Made by a program: the position numbers and the translations under genes. The notes below the pieces were generated by a model that was not told where the DNA came from, made no database searches, and saw only the letters and a program-made list of their open reading frames with translations. 64,000 nucleotides of DNA from NCBI GenBank assembly GCA_002633025.1, contig NMRB01002524.1:26829-90828 (forward strand), given 5' to 3'. This DNA is from Notospermus geniculatus (Eukaryota > Nemertea > Pilidiophora > Heteronemertea > Lineidae). Positions 41,913 to 54,519 of the stretch are shown here, in pieces; within the stretch, counting starts at the first letter, position 1; every line of letters starts with the position of its first letter.

Positions 41913-42143
41913 AACTGGCCACAATGCTTAGCTGAAATAGAGAAGCACGAGCAGGAACTAGCCGTAGGTTATGAATTCGGCGAACGAATTTGTTCCGACA
42001 AAAATGCGCGTACCACAAACGCCATGAATTTCCTGAGGCGTACTTTTTAGATTTGTTGCTGAAATGTGTTCGCCTTGTAGTGCAGTGCACCTTCAGTAAA
42101 TTGTTGTCCGGAACAATAGCACGCCACTAAATGAAAGCATTAA

Positions 42144-42422
42144 AGGACCACAGTATTGCTTCCCAATCCTGCGTTACACCTACCCGCATTAAGGGGAAGA
42201 CCTCTATTGACGACTTGGTACACTACCGCATGCACTAGTCTCGCGCAGCCAACTGTTTCGTTCCACAGTACTGCTACACAAACTTATTCGATCCCCAGCG
42301 GCTGGGTGACCGAGACTCTAATCATACATTCTCCAACACTGGGGCGAAAGGCTTAACTACAGTATTGGAGCATGGTGCCAGTGGCGCCGGCTGTCGACAG
42401 AAAGTTGCAATACAGTGGTCCT
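42144..42422. repeat. TTAA-flanked MITE (279 bp), AGGACCACAGTATTGC subfamily, copy 2, unit 1 only
   Basis: TTAA at 42140-42143 and 42423-42426; ends AGGACCACAGTATTGC and AGGACCACTGTATTGC (complemented). Unit 2 reads GAAAGCATAAAAGCGAACTG near 54290, the empty site with one base changed in the TTAA. Confidence 0.85.
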
Positions 42423-42715
42423 TTAAAGCGAACTGGTCGTACCAGCCAAGCGAGTCTGACTAGAGAATCGAACGCCGCCATCTTGAATATATTACAGTAC
42501 TCACATAGGGAATTTATTGCCTACTATTAAAGGGCATATCTGCGCAACTGCTGTGGCTTTGCTGCCTTCCAATAGCATCAGAACACGGTCAACTGCAAAT
42601 CTAGGCTTATCTAGAGATGTAATCCGCTAAAATACAAAAATCCTGAAATTGTGAAATTCGTGGGCCACGAAATTATCCTTAGTGCCATTTGACTGCCGTG
42701 TCGAATTGCCTTTAA

Positions 42716-43062
42716 CGCCACACTGTATTGAACTCAGAACGTCCTTTCGTCCTCCGACGCCAGTGTAGTGTAAAATGTACTCTCCTCTGACGGCAGTGTA
42801 GTGTAAAATGTACTCTGCGCTGACGGCAGTGTAGTGTAAAATGTACTCTGCTCTGACGGCAGTGTAGTGTAAAATGTACATTGTACTCTGCTTTATCTGA
42901 ATACATTAGAGCTCTGCCTGCAGTTGTTTCAATGTTGAAACTACAGAATGCTTCTTTGAAATACGTGTCAGGCAATCATGGGGACCTTCACAAAACTATG
43001 AGACCTCAACTTGCACTCTCCTAATACTATGGAAATACCATAAAATTCAATACAGAGGAGCT
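42716..43062. repeat. TTAA-flanked MITE with 33-bp minisatellite, unit 1
   Basis: TTAA at 42712-42715 and 43063-43066. Ends CGCCACACTGTATTGAA and AGCTCCTCTGTATTGAA (complemented). Inside, CAGTGTAGTGTAAAATGTAC recurs nearly four times at 33-bp spacing (about 42762-42880). Shared with unit 2 (55940-56227), so inserted before the duplication. Confidence 0.75.
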
Positions 43063-43079
43063 TTAACCCTTATGCGCCT

Positions 43080-45244
43080 AATCTCGTTCTGGCCAATAGG
43101 GAACCCCGATCACGCAGACCACGCGAGAATATACGCGTGGTTTTGAACTGATAGTACACCAATGCCACCTATTATTCATGACGATTCAAGGTGTGATTGG
43201 CCGTGCTTGGTGAACCGCATCTCTCGAACAATGGGCCTAGGTCAACGCTAGGTGTCTCGTCTGCTGTATCAGTAGTCATCATGTGACCAATTGGCGCTCC
43301 CCATTTTCAGACGCGTAGGAGCAATGGTTTTCGAGATATAGACGTTTAAAGATTGGCAACCTGACGAAAACGTAGGCAGAATGTGACTATTTCCTCACAA
43401 CTTGTATCTTTGGCTGAGGCCTATTTCTCTCACAAACATTTTGGAACAAGCAAACCTGTATGCGGTCGCGGCCCATTCAGTTCCTTCCAGAATGAGTGTC
43501 TTGTCACCAATTTTGGTTGCAATTTTTTTTTGAGGCAGGCGCGTTTTGTAGACACATGAGAAATTCATGTTACACAATGTACACTTTTCAACTTAATCCA
43601 GACACGAAAGGGTTAAGCATTGCTACTTTACGCCCCAGACGATTCATAACATACGTCTCGACATTAAAGAGCATCGCTGGATCAGATTCGACCTTCTACC
43701 AATAACTAAAACCACTCAGTTGCTTTCCCCCATAGGATTAAGGGCATAAGCCTATTACATGTAATACTGGATGACACAAAAAGGGGTTTACGTTTCTCTT
43801 CTACGTGTCCAATCCGATTGTGTCGGTGAAGTAAAAGGAGGCGGCCAAAAAGGAGACGAACCAGTACTTATTGTTGACGGGGATAATGAGATGATCGACA
43901 AACTCGTTTTGTTGACGTGACTGATGTTGGAAAGAAAGACGTGAAAAAAGCAGGGAATATCGCTTTTGTACGTGCTGAATGTGGTGGTGTGTTTTTTTTA
44001 ACCAAACACATTGCGCCAATTTACTGATTTTCTTGTACATGTCTGTACAGTGGAACCTCTCTGGACTGTCAGATGCTGTCCTGAATGAGGAATCCACGAA
44101 CTAACGCCACGACCTGGCGCTGTCAGTGTAAGACCCGGAAGTCCTATTTTCTAACAGTATTTCCATTTACTTCTTGCCCCCCCCCCCAAAAACACTCTGT
44201 TTGGTTCCATTTCGATTAAATTACACGACCCTGTTTCATTTTCAAAGTTCTCCATATGTCACTGCTTTGTTTCGTCAGATGCCGCAGGATGCCAAAATTG
44301 ACGACGTCTTTTGGGGAAAATCCCGCGGAAAATTGTGTGGAAAAAATTTACGCAGATGTTTTGACGGCGCGACGTCAAGAGCGAAAAAAGTCACGTCGGT
44401 ACGTCATTAAACTCGCTGCGCCATCTATTATTCTAGTTTGTCACGCGGATTCCCATTGAGAGGTCCCTGATTGCAGAGGTCAAAATGAACAGAAATGATC
44501 AATTTGGGACTGAACTTTGGTGTCCTTAATAGAGAGGTGTCCGTCTGTCAGAGGCGGTAGCTAAGAAAGGTTCCATTGTACTACATGTAGTTAATAATCT
44601 TACCATACTTAGGGAGGCAGGAGTTCCCTCCCTCAGGACATGTAAATGGCTATACAACCATTAGACCTTCCTTTACCTTGTTACATCTATTTACCCCGAA
44701 GCATACATAATTTGCTTCTATGAAAAAAATCCTCAGGAGGAACCCTTGAGAAAACGGATGAAGGATTGGTGACAAAAAAATAAGGCAATGACGTGACTCG
44801 ATTGCTGGGGACATTTCTTAACAGACATGATTTTAAGGGATAATGGTTTTTGCCAATTTGACCGTGATACATGTACAGTACAATCTCGTACCCAGAGTTC
44901 AATGCCACATTAAACTCTGGAAAGGGCTAGACCGGTACTACTTTTCCACAGTGCAAATGCATTGTTGGTGGCGGATGAATTTCTGACCGTTGCACAGCGA
45001 ATTGCGTAGGGATTCGAAAGAGTTCGTTCTTTTTTCCACAATAAAACATCGAATACCCAACGGAATGTTAAAATAGTAGTAATTTTACAAATACTGGAAC
45101 AAATTCTAATTTTCGGTATGATTATCACGTATCACGTATGACGTATGACTTTAATAGACAATCCATTAGCTCGATACGTCATACGTGATACGGACCGACG
45201 ATACGGAGCTTTGCCGGAAGTCCCTATTATTGTATGTCATTCTT
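43080..45244. other. No gene recognised in this part of unit 1
   Basis: Small ORFs are neither long nor conserved in frame with unit 2. The stretch 43099-43303 is absent from unit 2. A short hairpin (TCACGTATCACGTATGAC against GTCATACGTGATACGG) lies at about 45126-45195. Confidence 0.45.
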
Positions 45245-45835
45245 CAGGGTGTTTCAAAAAAAGTTGTCTCATCTCAAAAATATCTCCTAGAACCCAAACC
45301 CATGAATATTTTTGGCTCAGATTTTGTAAGCTGCTAGGTGTAGACATACTCATAACGTTCATGTAATGTTTGTATTAACGTTCATGTAATGTTTGTATTA
45401 TGGTGTCTTGTTATGACGGAACAGTGAACCCAAAAGTAAAAGGGTCCGAAATGCAGGTGTCCTCCAAACAATAAAAGAACCATGATGATGTAAGTTCACT
45501 GAGGACATTTCAATGATTGGGCTGAAGGGAACTCTGCGAATCCTTCTGAATGGCTATTACCTAAGAAGCTGACAAAAAGGACCTATTAGTAATAGTATTA
45601 CTGTAAAGATGATTTTAGTCAGTGTTAACTGGTTGGTGTCAAAGATGCCACAGTTCACAGCAGAACAGCGCACCTTCATGGTGCTTAAGTACACCAAAAC
45701 AAATTCACCAACTGTGGTAATTTCTCCAGCACCTCCATACATCCTGATCTACATACCAAATCTGAGCCAAAAATATTCATGGGTTTGGGTTCTAGGAGAT
45801 ATTTTAGAGATGACAACTTTTTTTGAAACACCCTG
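45245..45835 (+). mobile_element. Non-autonomous DNA transposon derivative, CAGGGTGTTTC termini, 591 bp
   Basis: Ends CAGGGTGTTTCAAAAAAAG and its complement CTTTTTTTGAAACACCCTG, with inverted arms of about 90 bp (AATATCTCCTAGAACCCAAA and complement). The interior retains a short transposase-like N-terminus at 45645-45722. Unit 2 has unrelated sequence here. No clean target duplication seen. Confidence 0.7.
45645..45722 (+). pseudogene. Remnant of a transposase N-terminus (DUF4817-like)
   Basis: ATG-initiated frame MPQFTAEQRTFMVLKYTKTN then SPTVV. The pattern M-x-x-F/Y-T-x-E-Q-R-x-F-x-V-x-x-Y is that of the helix-turn-helix start of many IS630/mariner-related transposases (DUF4817). Sequence beyond is lost; the frame runs into the right inverted repeat. 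It explains the surrounding element as an internal-deletion derivative. Confidence 0.5.
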
Positions 45836-46877
45836 CATTTTGCGGTCTTAAAGATCGCGTGCTATGATGGCGACGGCAGGTTGAGCCAGAAAACTTTTGG
45901 TTTGGCTTGCGTTCATTGGTCAACCGCTTTTTGAACTAGATTCCTTTGTTCTCCCTAGATTCCTTTGTTCTCCCTCAGTTCAAGTGTTCAAAAGTGACGG
46001 GGTGCCTTCTACTGATATCTGAACCAGAGTTAAAATCTGGCCAGTCTAAGCATTTGTACTAATTAGGGCTTTGGCGTAGACCCAGCACTTTAACCAATCC
46101 ACACAACCCATTCCATTCCAACACTCCCCTTGTTGGCAATAACAAATGGTTTCTGGCGACACAACATACAAATGTACCAATTTTGTTGGTTACAGAAAGA
46201 ATTCAGGATGCAATGAAAATTCTTCGGAAACGTGCCCAATATTTTGATTAGGTCTACATGGGGGAGTCAGGACTGCCCCTGACAATGTTTACGTTTCCAT
46301 TGGTGAGAATGCAGCACTAGATATACTCTATATGTACACCCTTTTCAATAAGTTGAACGACAGTAGATTTTTTTTTTCATTTTCTCGAAGACTTTTGGGT
46401 TAAAACTGCCAAATCTTCACCAGAATTTTGTAGGGTATCGAATGGGAATAATTTCGTCTTCATGGCCAATTACATAATCGAGTTATTACATAAGTTTTAG
46501 AGGTATGAGTGGGGGATGCAGTATGTTGACTTGAGATTCGCACCACGTGCTCGGAATAACTTTGAGATGACATGTGCCACTTTTTGACAAACTTATAAAA
46601 ATTGTAAAATTGTAAAAACTAAGGTCGAGGAAAGATTGTTTAGCCACCATGCACGTTATGAAAACCTACACGCCGCCGTACACGATACATTATTTTCCTA
46701 CGAAATATTTCGTACGATTTCTCATCCAATTTCATTGGAAGGAAATATTTCGCATCCCGCAGTAAAGTCTCCCATTGGAAACATTCGCGAGTTTTGGCAA
46801 ACGCCCGGATATACGACTACATTCAGCTTACGATTTTCTCTACAGCCGAACAATACATCAACGAAGTCGTGGCCTAA

Positions 46878-47090
46878 AGCCTGCCGCACACTGGAGCTAT
46901 CTGCTGAGCAAAACGTCATTCGAGACCGTTTGCTCAGCAGATAGCTCGCGTGTGCGCGTAATTTCGGTGAGTTTTATGCCTCGCGAGGCAGAAAGCTCGC
47001 GTGTGCGCGTATTTTTCGGTGAGCTATCTGCTGAGCAAACGATCTCGAACGACTTTTTGCTCAGCAGATAGCTCCAGTGTGCGGCAGGCT
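46878..47090. repeat. Hairpin MITE, AGCCTGCCGCACACTGGAGC ends
   Basis: AGCCTGCCGCACACTGGAGC against GCTCCAGTGTGCGGCAGGCT, with internal repeats of GAGCTATCTGCTGAGCAAA in both orientations. TAA/TTA at the edges. Unit 2 keeps only a rearranged right part (about 59930-60080). Confidence 0.7.
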
Positions 47091-47099
47091 TTACTGAGC

Positions 47100-49068
47100 A
47101 CTCAGTTTGGCCTACGACAACGGTTCGCGATGATTCGCCTTTTGTTCGAGCAGGTTTTAACAATGGAAGGAATCCTCACTAAAAGTTGTCAGCCTCAACC
47201 GGGCGGTTGCGAAAATTCACGATTATCTTTTCTGGACTATTCCACCCCTCAATCAACATTATTGCAATGATGGATCAAAATTAGCCATTCTTGTAATGTC
47301 TCTCCTCTCTCTGTAATGTCATCGTCTGTTTTCTGTTGGGCGACAACGACATTGCAGCCTCCGGGGAAAATACGCTTTTAAATTCATGATCGTTTTCGTA
47401 TAATTAAACTGATTTCCCTGTCGCCCTGGCTTTAAGGAAGCCGTTACTGGAGGCAGGTTTTACAGGAGAATGTAATTCAAAATTGAGATAGCGACGACGT
47501 ATGTGTGATTGGGAGTTTGGATCGCAATTACTTCTGAGTACATTCTGAATACCAAGAGAAACGTGGGCTTTGCCCTTTCTATTTTTATTGAAAGGGAGTT
47601 TAATTATCAACATTACAGTCTGTTATTAGTGATTTGTGATTCCGAGAGTGTACGACACGACATGGAAATTCTGTTGTTACCAGAAGTGACTTTTCATCTC
47701 GCTTTCGACATCGCAATCGGAACGTTCCAAACTTTGGATAATAGACCCAATCGACGTCATCTTCGTATGTTCTTCGGCAATTTCCGACGGGCCTCCGTAC
47801 ATACTCGACTTGTATTATGGGCGCCATCTTGCGCAGCGATACAGCGGTGAATTCTACCGCACTGCGCCGGAAGTGAGAAGCTTGACCGACTAACATCCAA
47901 GTTGCATCCGCATGTTGAATAGTCCCTTGAAACGACGACAATTTTGCTTGTGATTCAACATACATCGTGTACATCGCTGATGAATATATTTATTCCATCA
48001 TTTAACAGGCGTTAAACCGGTGTTTATAGCAGGTTTTTCGGTGTTTTTGGGGATCTACTTTATAACGTTTGCTTGGCGTTTTCCGGCCATTTTGTTTGTC
48101 ACATGACCAGATGAGATCACATGACCACTGAAAATAGGTAGTCTCTGCAGTATGGCGGCCATGATACATCAGAGTCAATGACGATAAATTAATAAATGTC
48201 ATGACTCCGTGGTTCAGAGTGATAATAGACCTTGCCGACAAAGATGGCGGTCTAACTGTCTGACCATATGACGTCAGAAGCTTACATGTGATACTATTCA
48301 ATGGTTGCAGGCACGCTAAGGCAAGGCGCACATTGACGGCAAATTCTTAAAGTCGACTGTGACCCGGCTGAATGACGAGTCAAGCAGGATTGGATCAATC
48401 GACTTTAAAAACACCCCTGCTGCATTGAGATTTGCCGTCAATAGGGCCGTTAAGACGACAGGCAAAAATCCACATGCGATCCGATCGAATCCGATTGTGG
48501 TTCAAAACTCTTGCGTGTAAACGCTACCCAATGCGGTCCAATGTGGATTTAAAATGGTCCCGAATCCACATTGGATCGCATTGGACCACGTGCGACCACA
48601 TTCAAATCTCCAACCTGAACAACAGGGCACAAGCCTCCAAAAAACCTGGTGACGTTGCGTCGGTTTGTGACCCTGACGAACAACAGTCAAATCCGCCATT
48701 AAATGACCAGCTCATTGTAGAGGAGGCGGGGAGAATCATTAGGTCAGCGAGAGCCAATCATAGTTGTCCTATTCAATAAGGTGGTGGATGAGGATTGGGC
48801 TTACCGCGCTGCGTCTTCGCGCGCGTCTTTAGTGAAAGAAACCTATTTTAAAACTATTGAGTTCCAACGATTACGATGATCAATTGTTCGCGTATATACT
48901 CACACAATAGAAAATCGTATCCTAAATGTAATGGTAGAGCTACATGTATCCGGGCGATGCAATTATAACTCTCTATAAATATGGCCAGAAGACAGTATTG
49001 GGGAAGATCCCTTGTATGTTGAGCTACTTACCTGACATTTGTACAAATGCGCCCGACGTGCAAAATAG
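47100..49068. other. No gene recognised; two small hairpins
   Basis: About 47745-48227 and most of 48262-49670 are missing from unit 2. Short inverted repeats occur at about 48327-48440 (TTGACGGCAAAT against ATTTGCCGTCAA) and 48531-48590 (GTCCAATGTGGATT against AATCCACATTGGA). Confidence 0.45.
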
Positions 49069-49462
49069 TAGGGAGTTTTCGCAAATCTGACGAAAAACGA
49101 AGTACGAAATACGAAATTGGACGTCATATCCATGACGTAATGTATTTCAGGAAATGGCTGGTACCACAAATATCGCCTGCTGCAAGAGCGTCTTTTAGCG
49201 TATGACGTTAGAACGACAGAGGTACGGTGTATATTAAACTTTGAAATTTATCTTTCGTTTCCACTTCGTTGATACGAATTGGAAATTTAAAAATTCAAGA
49301 TGCGCCATAACTCTTTCGATCCTACATGACATGCTAAAAGACGCACTGGCAGGAGGGACATTTGTGGTACGAACTATTTCCTGAAATACATTACGTCATG
49401 GATATGACGTCCAATTTCGTATTTCGTACTTCGTTTTTCGTCAGATTTGCGAAAACTCCCTA
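49069..49462. repeat. TAGGGAGTTTTCGCAAATCTG-family MITE, 394 bp
   Basis: TAGGGAGTTTTCGCAAATCT to GATTTGCGAAAACTCCCTA, arms through AAGTACGAAATACGAAATTG. Absent from unit 2. Confidence 0.8.
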
Positions 49463-49832
49463 GTGAGGAAACACAAAGTACGAAATCCGAAATTGGACTT
49501 CATTTCCATGACATAATGATTTCACCAGGAGATGGTTGGTACCACAAATATCGCCTGCTGCAAGAGCGTCTTTAGCGTATGACGTATAGACCGATAGAGT
49601 TACGGTGTATATTAAATTTTGAAATTTATGTTTCGTTTCCACTCCGTAGATACGAAGTGGAAATTTAAAAATTCAAGATGCACCAAAACTCTCTCGGTCT
49701 TATATGATATGCCAAAAGACGCACTGGCGGCAGGGACATTTGTGGTACAACCATCTCCAGAAATACTTTAGGTCATGAAAATGAAGTTGAATTTCGTATT
49801 TCGTGTTTCGTCAGATTTGCGAAACCTCCCTA
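49463..49832. repeat. Adjacent related MITE, about 370 bp
   Basis: Begins GTGAGGAAACACAAAGTACG directly after the previous element and ends GATTTGCGAAACCTCCCTA. Its right part survives in unit 2 at about 60966-61136. Confidence 0.7.
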
Positions 49833-50754
49833 CTATCATTACAAATGTAGAGCAATATTGTATAAGTTAAAGTTCAAGAAAAGATTCTACTCGGTTTTTC
49901 TAATCTACCAGTTTTGCTGCCCCAATAGGTTAAATACATATAGGTTAATCATGTTAGAGTTGGCGTTTTATTACCTGCATCACTAAAGCACACTATTTCT
50001 GAATCTTTTTTATTTACGTTTCAATAGAAACTATGCCTTTCTTCAGGGCAAATAGCCACTTAGATGATCACGTCAATTTCTTCTAAGGCAACTTTCATTT
50101 CATCAGAATTTAATGGCGAATGTCTCGCGGTGATGAATAAAGCGGTTGTCAGACGACGGAATTGTGCAAAACGTAATCAGTGTCAACCAGAAGGTTATCT
50201 ATATCCAGGTTTGATGATTGTTTGTAAAAAGAATTTTAAAAAGCACTGGTTAGTGATTATTTTGATTATTTTGACTCGTGCTGCCACCTATACTTAGTCC
50301 AAGATTCCTGGATTAGCAACCGAAGCTGATTCCAGGGGTTAGTGAGCGAATGGTCCGAGGTTGTCTGAACTATACCCCTGGGGACGAGGTTGATCATCAA
50401 CCAGGTTATTCCACATGGAAGCATGCCACTTCCACGTGATACTCTACCACTTTTTACGTGAATTTCTTAACTCGTGTTCGAACAAAACACGAATCGACGG
50501 CTAGGGTAGCTCCCTTGAACGTTTCACTTTAATCTCGGCTCTTCGTTACTCCTGGCAACAATCAAGGCAGGGATTAATTTTTGTCTTGGAACTTCTTTCA
50601 GTGCTCTACCACGGATTATCACGGATTAACGGATTTAGGATTCGGGGTTATCTGCCAAGAATGTACTAATCTACCCCAACCAACACAGCCGAAGTTTGCA
50701 TCTTCAATGACAATGTTAAGTCACGGCTGAGACAAATGACCAGCTGTACGGGGT

Positions 50755-51102
50755 GGGTTGGTTCTAAACCTGGAACTGGCACGCTGGCACTGGCACTGGT
50801 ATCATATTATGGCCAGAAATCATGAAAAAAATGTATATATACGTAACACTTATTATTTTGGAAGATAATAGGGCCAACCAGTTTAACATGGATCAATTTT
50901 GTTGAAAAAGAAACTAAATTTTTTTCTTATTTTTTTTAGATTTTTCAATATAATTGATCCCTGTTAAACTGGTTGGCCCTATTACCTTATTATCTTCCAA
51001 AATAATAACTGTTAGGTAAATATACCATTTTTCATGATTTCTGACCATAATATGATGCCAGTGCCAGTGCCAGGGTGCCAGTGACAGGTTTAGAACCAAC
51101 CC
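50755..51102. mobile_element. 348-bp palindromic element with 9-bp target duplication, unit 2 only
   Basis: Perfect direct repeats GTACGGGGT (50746-50754, 51103-51111). Ends GGGTTGGTTCTAAACC and GGTTTAGAACCAACCC; arms extend almost to the centre (ATCATATTATGGCCAGAAAT, GGCCAACCAGTTTAAC and complements). Unit 1 has one GTACGGGGT (38342-38350) and no insert. A 9-bp duplication with long inverted repeats suggests the Mutator (MULE) group. Confidence 0.85.
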
Positions 51103-51122
51103 GTACGGGGTCCCAACGAACA

Positions 51123-51511
51123 GTGAGGTTTCGCAAATCTGACGAAACACGAAGTTCGAAATACAGAATTGGGCTTCATTTCCATGACGTAATGTATTTC
51201 AGGAGATAGTTGGTACTACAAATATCGTCTGCTGCAAGAGCGTCTTTCAGTGTATCACGTTAGACTGATAGAGTTAAGGTGTATATTAAACTTTGTAATT
51301 GATATTTCGTTTCCACTTCGTAGATACGAATTGGAAATTTAAAAATTCCAGATGCACCAACTCTGTTGGTCTTACATGATATGCGAAAAGACGCACTGGC
51401 CGCAGAGACATTTGTGGTACAACCATCTCCAGAAATACATTAGATCATGGAAATGAAGTAGAATTTCGGATTTCGTACTTCGCGTTTCGTCAAGTGTGCG
51501 AAATCTCACTA
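51123..51511. repeat. GAGGTTTCGCAAATCTGACG-family MITE in unit 2
   Basis: Counterpart of 38363-38766; GTGAGGTTTCGCAAATCTGA to TGTGCGAAATCTCACTA. Confidence 0.75.
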
Positions 51512-51956
51512 TTATCAAATCACGGCTGAGAAAAATGACCGGCTGCTGCAGATTCCCAACTATTGAGCAATTAAAGGCGAAACGAATGCAGTTCTCCCCT
51601 CCCTTGTGAAACATTTTCCGAGCAATTAATCCGCCAATAAATGACTTATTAACGCAATGAAATTAGAGCCACACATGAATAGATTCGAACAACCATTTAA
51701 TAATCCCCTTGTCCGACTGAATCTGCCGGTGTGTGGAGAAGGTCTGTCGCCATGCATCACGTAATTGTGAGGTTTCGCAACCGCCCATTTAGGCCACCGA
51801 CTCTGCTGATACTACGGATATTGTAAGACACTAAAAAAATCGCAACCAAAATGTAATCGTAGGGCAATCCGGGCAATTGCGAACCGTCTGTAATACCTGA
51901 CTCTGATTCCCGACTCGTAGTGAAAGGAAATCAATGGAGTTCGTTGACAAACCAAG

Positions 51957-52142
51957 GTGTAGGGACGATCAAATCGAGGTGTAATGACGATCAAATCGAG
52001 GTGTAATGACGATCAAATCGAGGTGTAATGACGATCAAATCGAGGTGTAATGACGATCAAATCGTGGTGTAATGACGATCAAATCGAGGTGTAATGACGA
52101 AAAAATCGAGGTGTAAGGACCACCACATCGAGGTGTAATGAC
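51957..52142. repeat. 22-bp minisatellite, unit 2 (about 8 copies)
   Basis: Same unit as 39619-39920. About 120 bp of non-repeat sequence follows here before the shared CATCAGACTATAAACACA, missing in unit 1, so the unit 1 array has expanded and lost its right flank. Confidence 0.9.
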
Positions 52143-52921
52143 TGGGATTGTCCTTCGTTTTCGTCCACCGCACATTGAACGTTGAACATAGTTTTCTGTC
52201 GGTTGAAGGTAGATTCATTTGTGATCGGCTCCTGTCATTTCAGGTTTTGTTGTAACTACTAACCGTAGTTGACATCAGACTATAAACACAAACTTTAACT
52301 TTAACTTTATATGGAGTGATGCAGTTCGCCAACTCATATCCGAAATCTTGTGAAATCTTTTTTCGCACTGGGAATCCTTCCCTGTCACTTGAATCTTCAT
52401 TATGCATAGTTTTGGGAACGACTCGCCCCCAAAGCGTGACTGAGACCAGACGATACGACAAGATAGTTGGTGTCGTTGTCACTTGACCAATGGATCATTT
52501 CCGCTCTGACCGAATTCCTCCATCGCGCCTGAGGCTGTTATTTTCCAGTCGGGTCATTGATTTTCATGGCTGAGTGTGCATCACAACCTAACCATGAAAT
52601 AGCCTTCAAGGACAATCTCCTGGAGTAGGTGATGTCAGTTCACGCCACGTTCTGTACCTTGAACGAGCTGGGACAGTATATGAAGATACAGAGATTTTGC
52701 TCTACCACTGGAATCTGCCTCTCCAACATTCGAATTCGATAGCTCTGTCCTTCACCTTAGAAACGCGTTTTTATTTCATGTTCTTTAATTTTATCTCCTT
52801 TACGTATGCGACCCTTTGGATAACTGTTTGGGTTCGGAGATTGTTTGGACTACTCGCAGGGTACTGACGGACGCCTCGTTTAACACACGTCATTGAACCA
52901 TATTTTATGAAGATGGGTATA

Positions 52922-53010
52922 TTTTGGCCTAGTGGTTTATTAAGGCGTGTTTCCCTGAGTGCTGGCGATTGATGCCTAATGCGATGGTCCGTGGGTTCGA
53001 ATCTGGTAGG
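52922..53010 (+). repeat. tRNA-like (SINE-type) head, unit 2
   Basis: Copy of 40572-40662 with the same A-box and B-box-like motifs. Confidence 0.5.
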
Positions 53011-53585
53011 AAGCAATGTCTTTAACCGTAGAAACCCAACATTATCACATCAAAAGCGTCAGTGTCAGGACTTCGATTCGAAGAATCAATAGCCTGCCGT
53101 GGTCAGCAGTGCCGACCATCACCAACAGGAGAAGCTGGACCCCAGCTAATCCAAGACTTATGTGACGTAATGGTCATTGTCTTAATGTGGTGTAATGTCA
53201 TTGTTACTTTCAACAATGTACTGTACAAAAGCCCGTGGAAATCAGGCGGCAAACTGCGACACTAGTTTCGGCATTTTCAGGGTTGTGCCTCGGGCACTTG
53301 CCCCGTGGTTCCTGCAATAGCTAATACGTTTACCAATTCAAAATCTCTCGTACCGGCGGCAAAAAATGGACGAGCAATACTCCACTACCCCAAGGCCGAA
53401 ACTGATAGCAGTGTACCGGTATGAAGAATCTTTCTCGAAGAAAGAAGACACCAAGATATTTCAATTCGGTCGAGTGGTTACAGTTACAGCTCCAGACCCT
53501 GTATTGCAAGTAATGAAATGGCCTATGGACCATGTGCTCACCTGGTTGGACATGATAGTGTTGTGACAGATGAAGGTACATATCA

Positions 53586-54070
53586 GTTATGAGCAATCTG
53601 GGTCAAGTCATTCCTGAGTTACAGGACTTTTTATGATTTTGTGGTTATGCCACCTGGCGGCCATATTAGATGTCCGATCGGGCCAAAACTTCACATGCAA
53701 ATTGTCATCTAGAGGGAACCACATATCACAATTGAGCGCCCTTGGTCAAGTCGTTCCTGAGTTATAACACTAATAGATGATTTCAGGCTACGCCACCTGG
53801 CGGCCATATTGGATGTTCCCCCTAGTACCCCTCTAGTACACGTATATGCACAGTTATTGCACTTTTTGTGTTTTTGGTTTTGGCCATCTGGTTGCCAAGC
53901 CAAGAATCGAATCGGAGCGAAACTTGGTGTCATAGGTCATCTGACCTAGGAGTAGGCCTATATGTTCCAAGTTTCAGATATAGCCCCAGCGGTTACGAAA
54001 CGTGCCCTGCTAACGGACGACGACGACGACGGACCCCGCATGACGACAAAAGCTCACGGGTGAGCCTAAA
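53586..54070 (+). mobile_element. Probable 3' tail of an RTE-type LINE, unit 2
   Basis: Shortened copy of 41231-41912, ending GACGACAAAAGCTCACGGGT. Confidence 0.45.
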
Positions 54071-54519
54071 ACGGCCACAATGCTTAGCTGAAATAGAGAA
54101 GCACAAGCAGGAACTAGCCGTAGGTTATCAATTCGGCGAACGAATTTGTTTCTACAAAAATGCGCGTACCACAAACGCCATGAATTTCCTTAGGCGTACT
54201 TTTTAGATTTGTTGCTGAAATGTGTTCGCCTTGTAGTGCAGTGCACCTTCGGTAAATTGTTGTCCGGAACAATAGCACGCCACTAAATGAAAGCATAAAA
54301 GCGAACTGGTCGTGCCAGCCAAGCGGGTCTGAATAGAGAATCAAACGCCGCCATCTTGAATATATTACAGTACTCACATGGGGAATTTTTTGTCTACTAA
54401 GGGTATATCTGCGCAACTGCTGTGGCTTTGCTGCCATCGAATAGCATTAGAACACGGTGAACTGCAAATTTGGGCTTATCTAGAGATGTAATCCGCTGAA
54501 TGTCGTGGGCCACGAAATT

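Larger units (their letters stand above)
37988..50184. repeat. Tandem segmental duplication, unit 1 (12.2 kb)
   Basis: Homology with 50392-61489 starts at GATCATCAA and ends at CGTAATCAGTGTC in both units, in the same orientation and order. Landmarks found in both include the 22-bp minisatellite, a tRNA-like head, a LINE-like tail, a TTAA element with a 33-bp repeat and the CGACAACGACATTG region. Large differences are insertions or deletions, mostly transposons. I found no convincing protein-coding gene in it. Confidence 0.85.

Noticed and set aside
46636-47270. ORFs with repeated residues such as SYLLSK near 47 kb
   Set aside because: They run through the inverted and direct repeats of a hairpin MITE (46878-47090).
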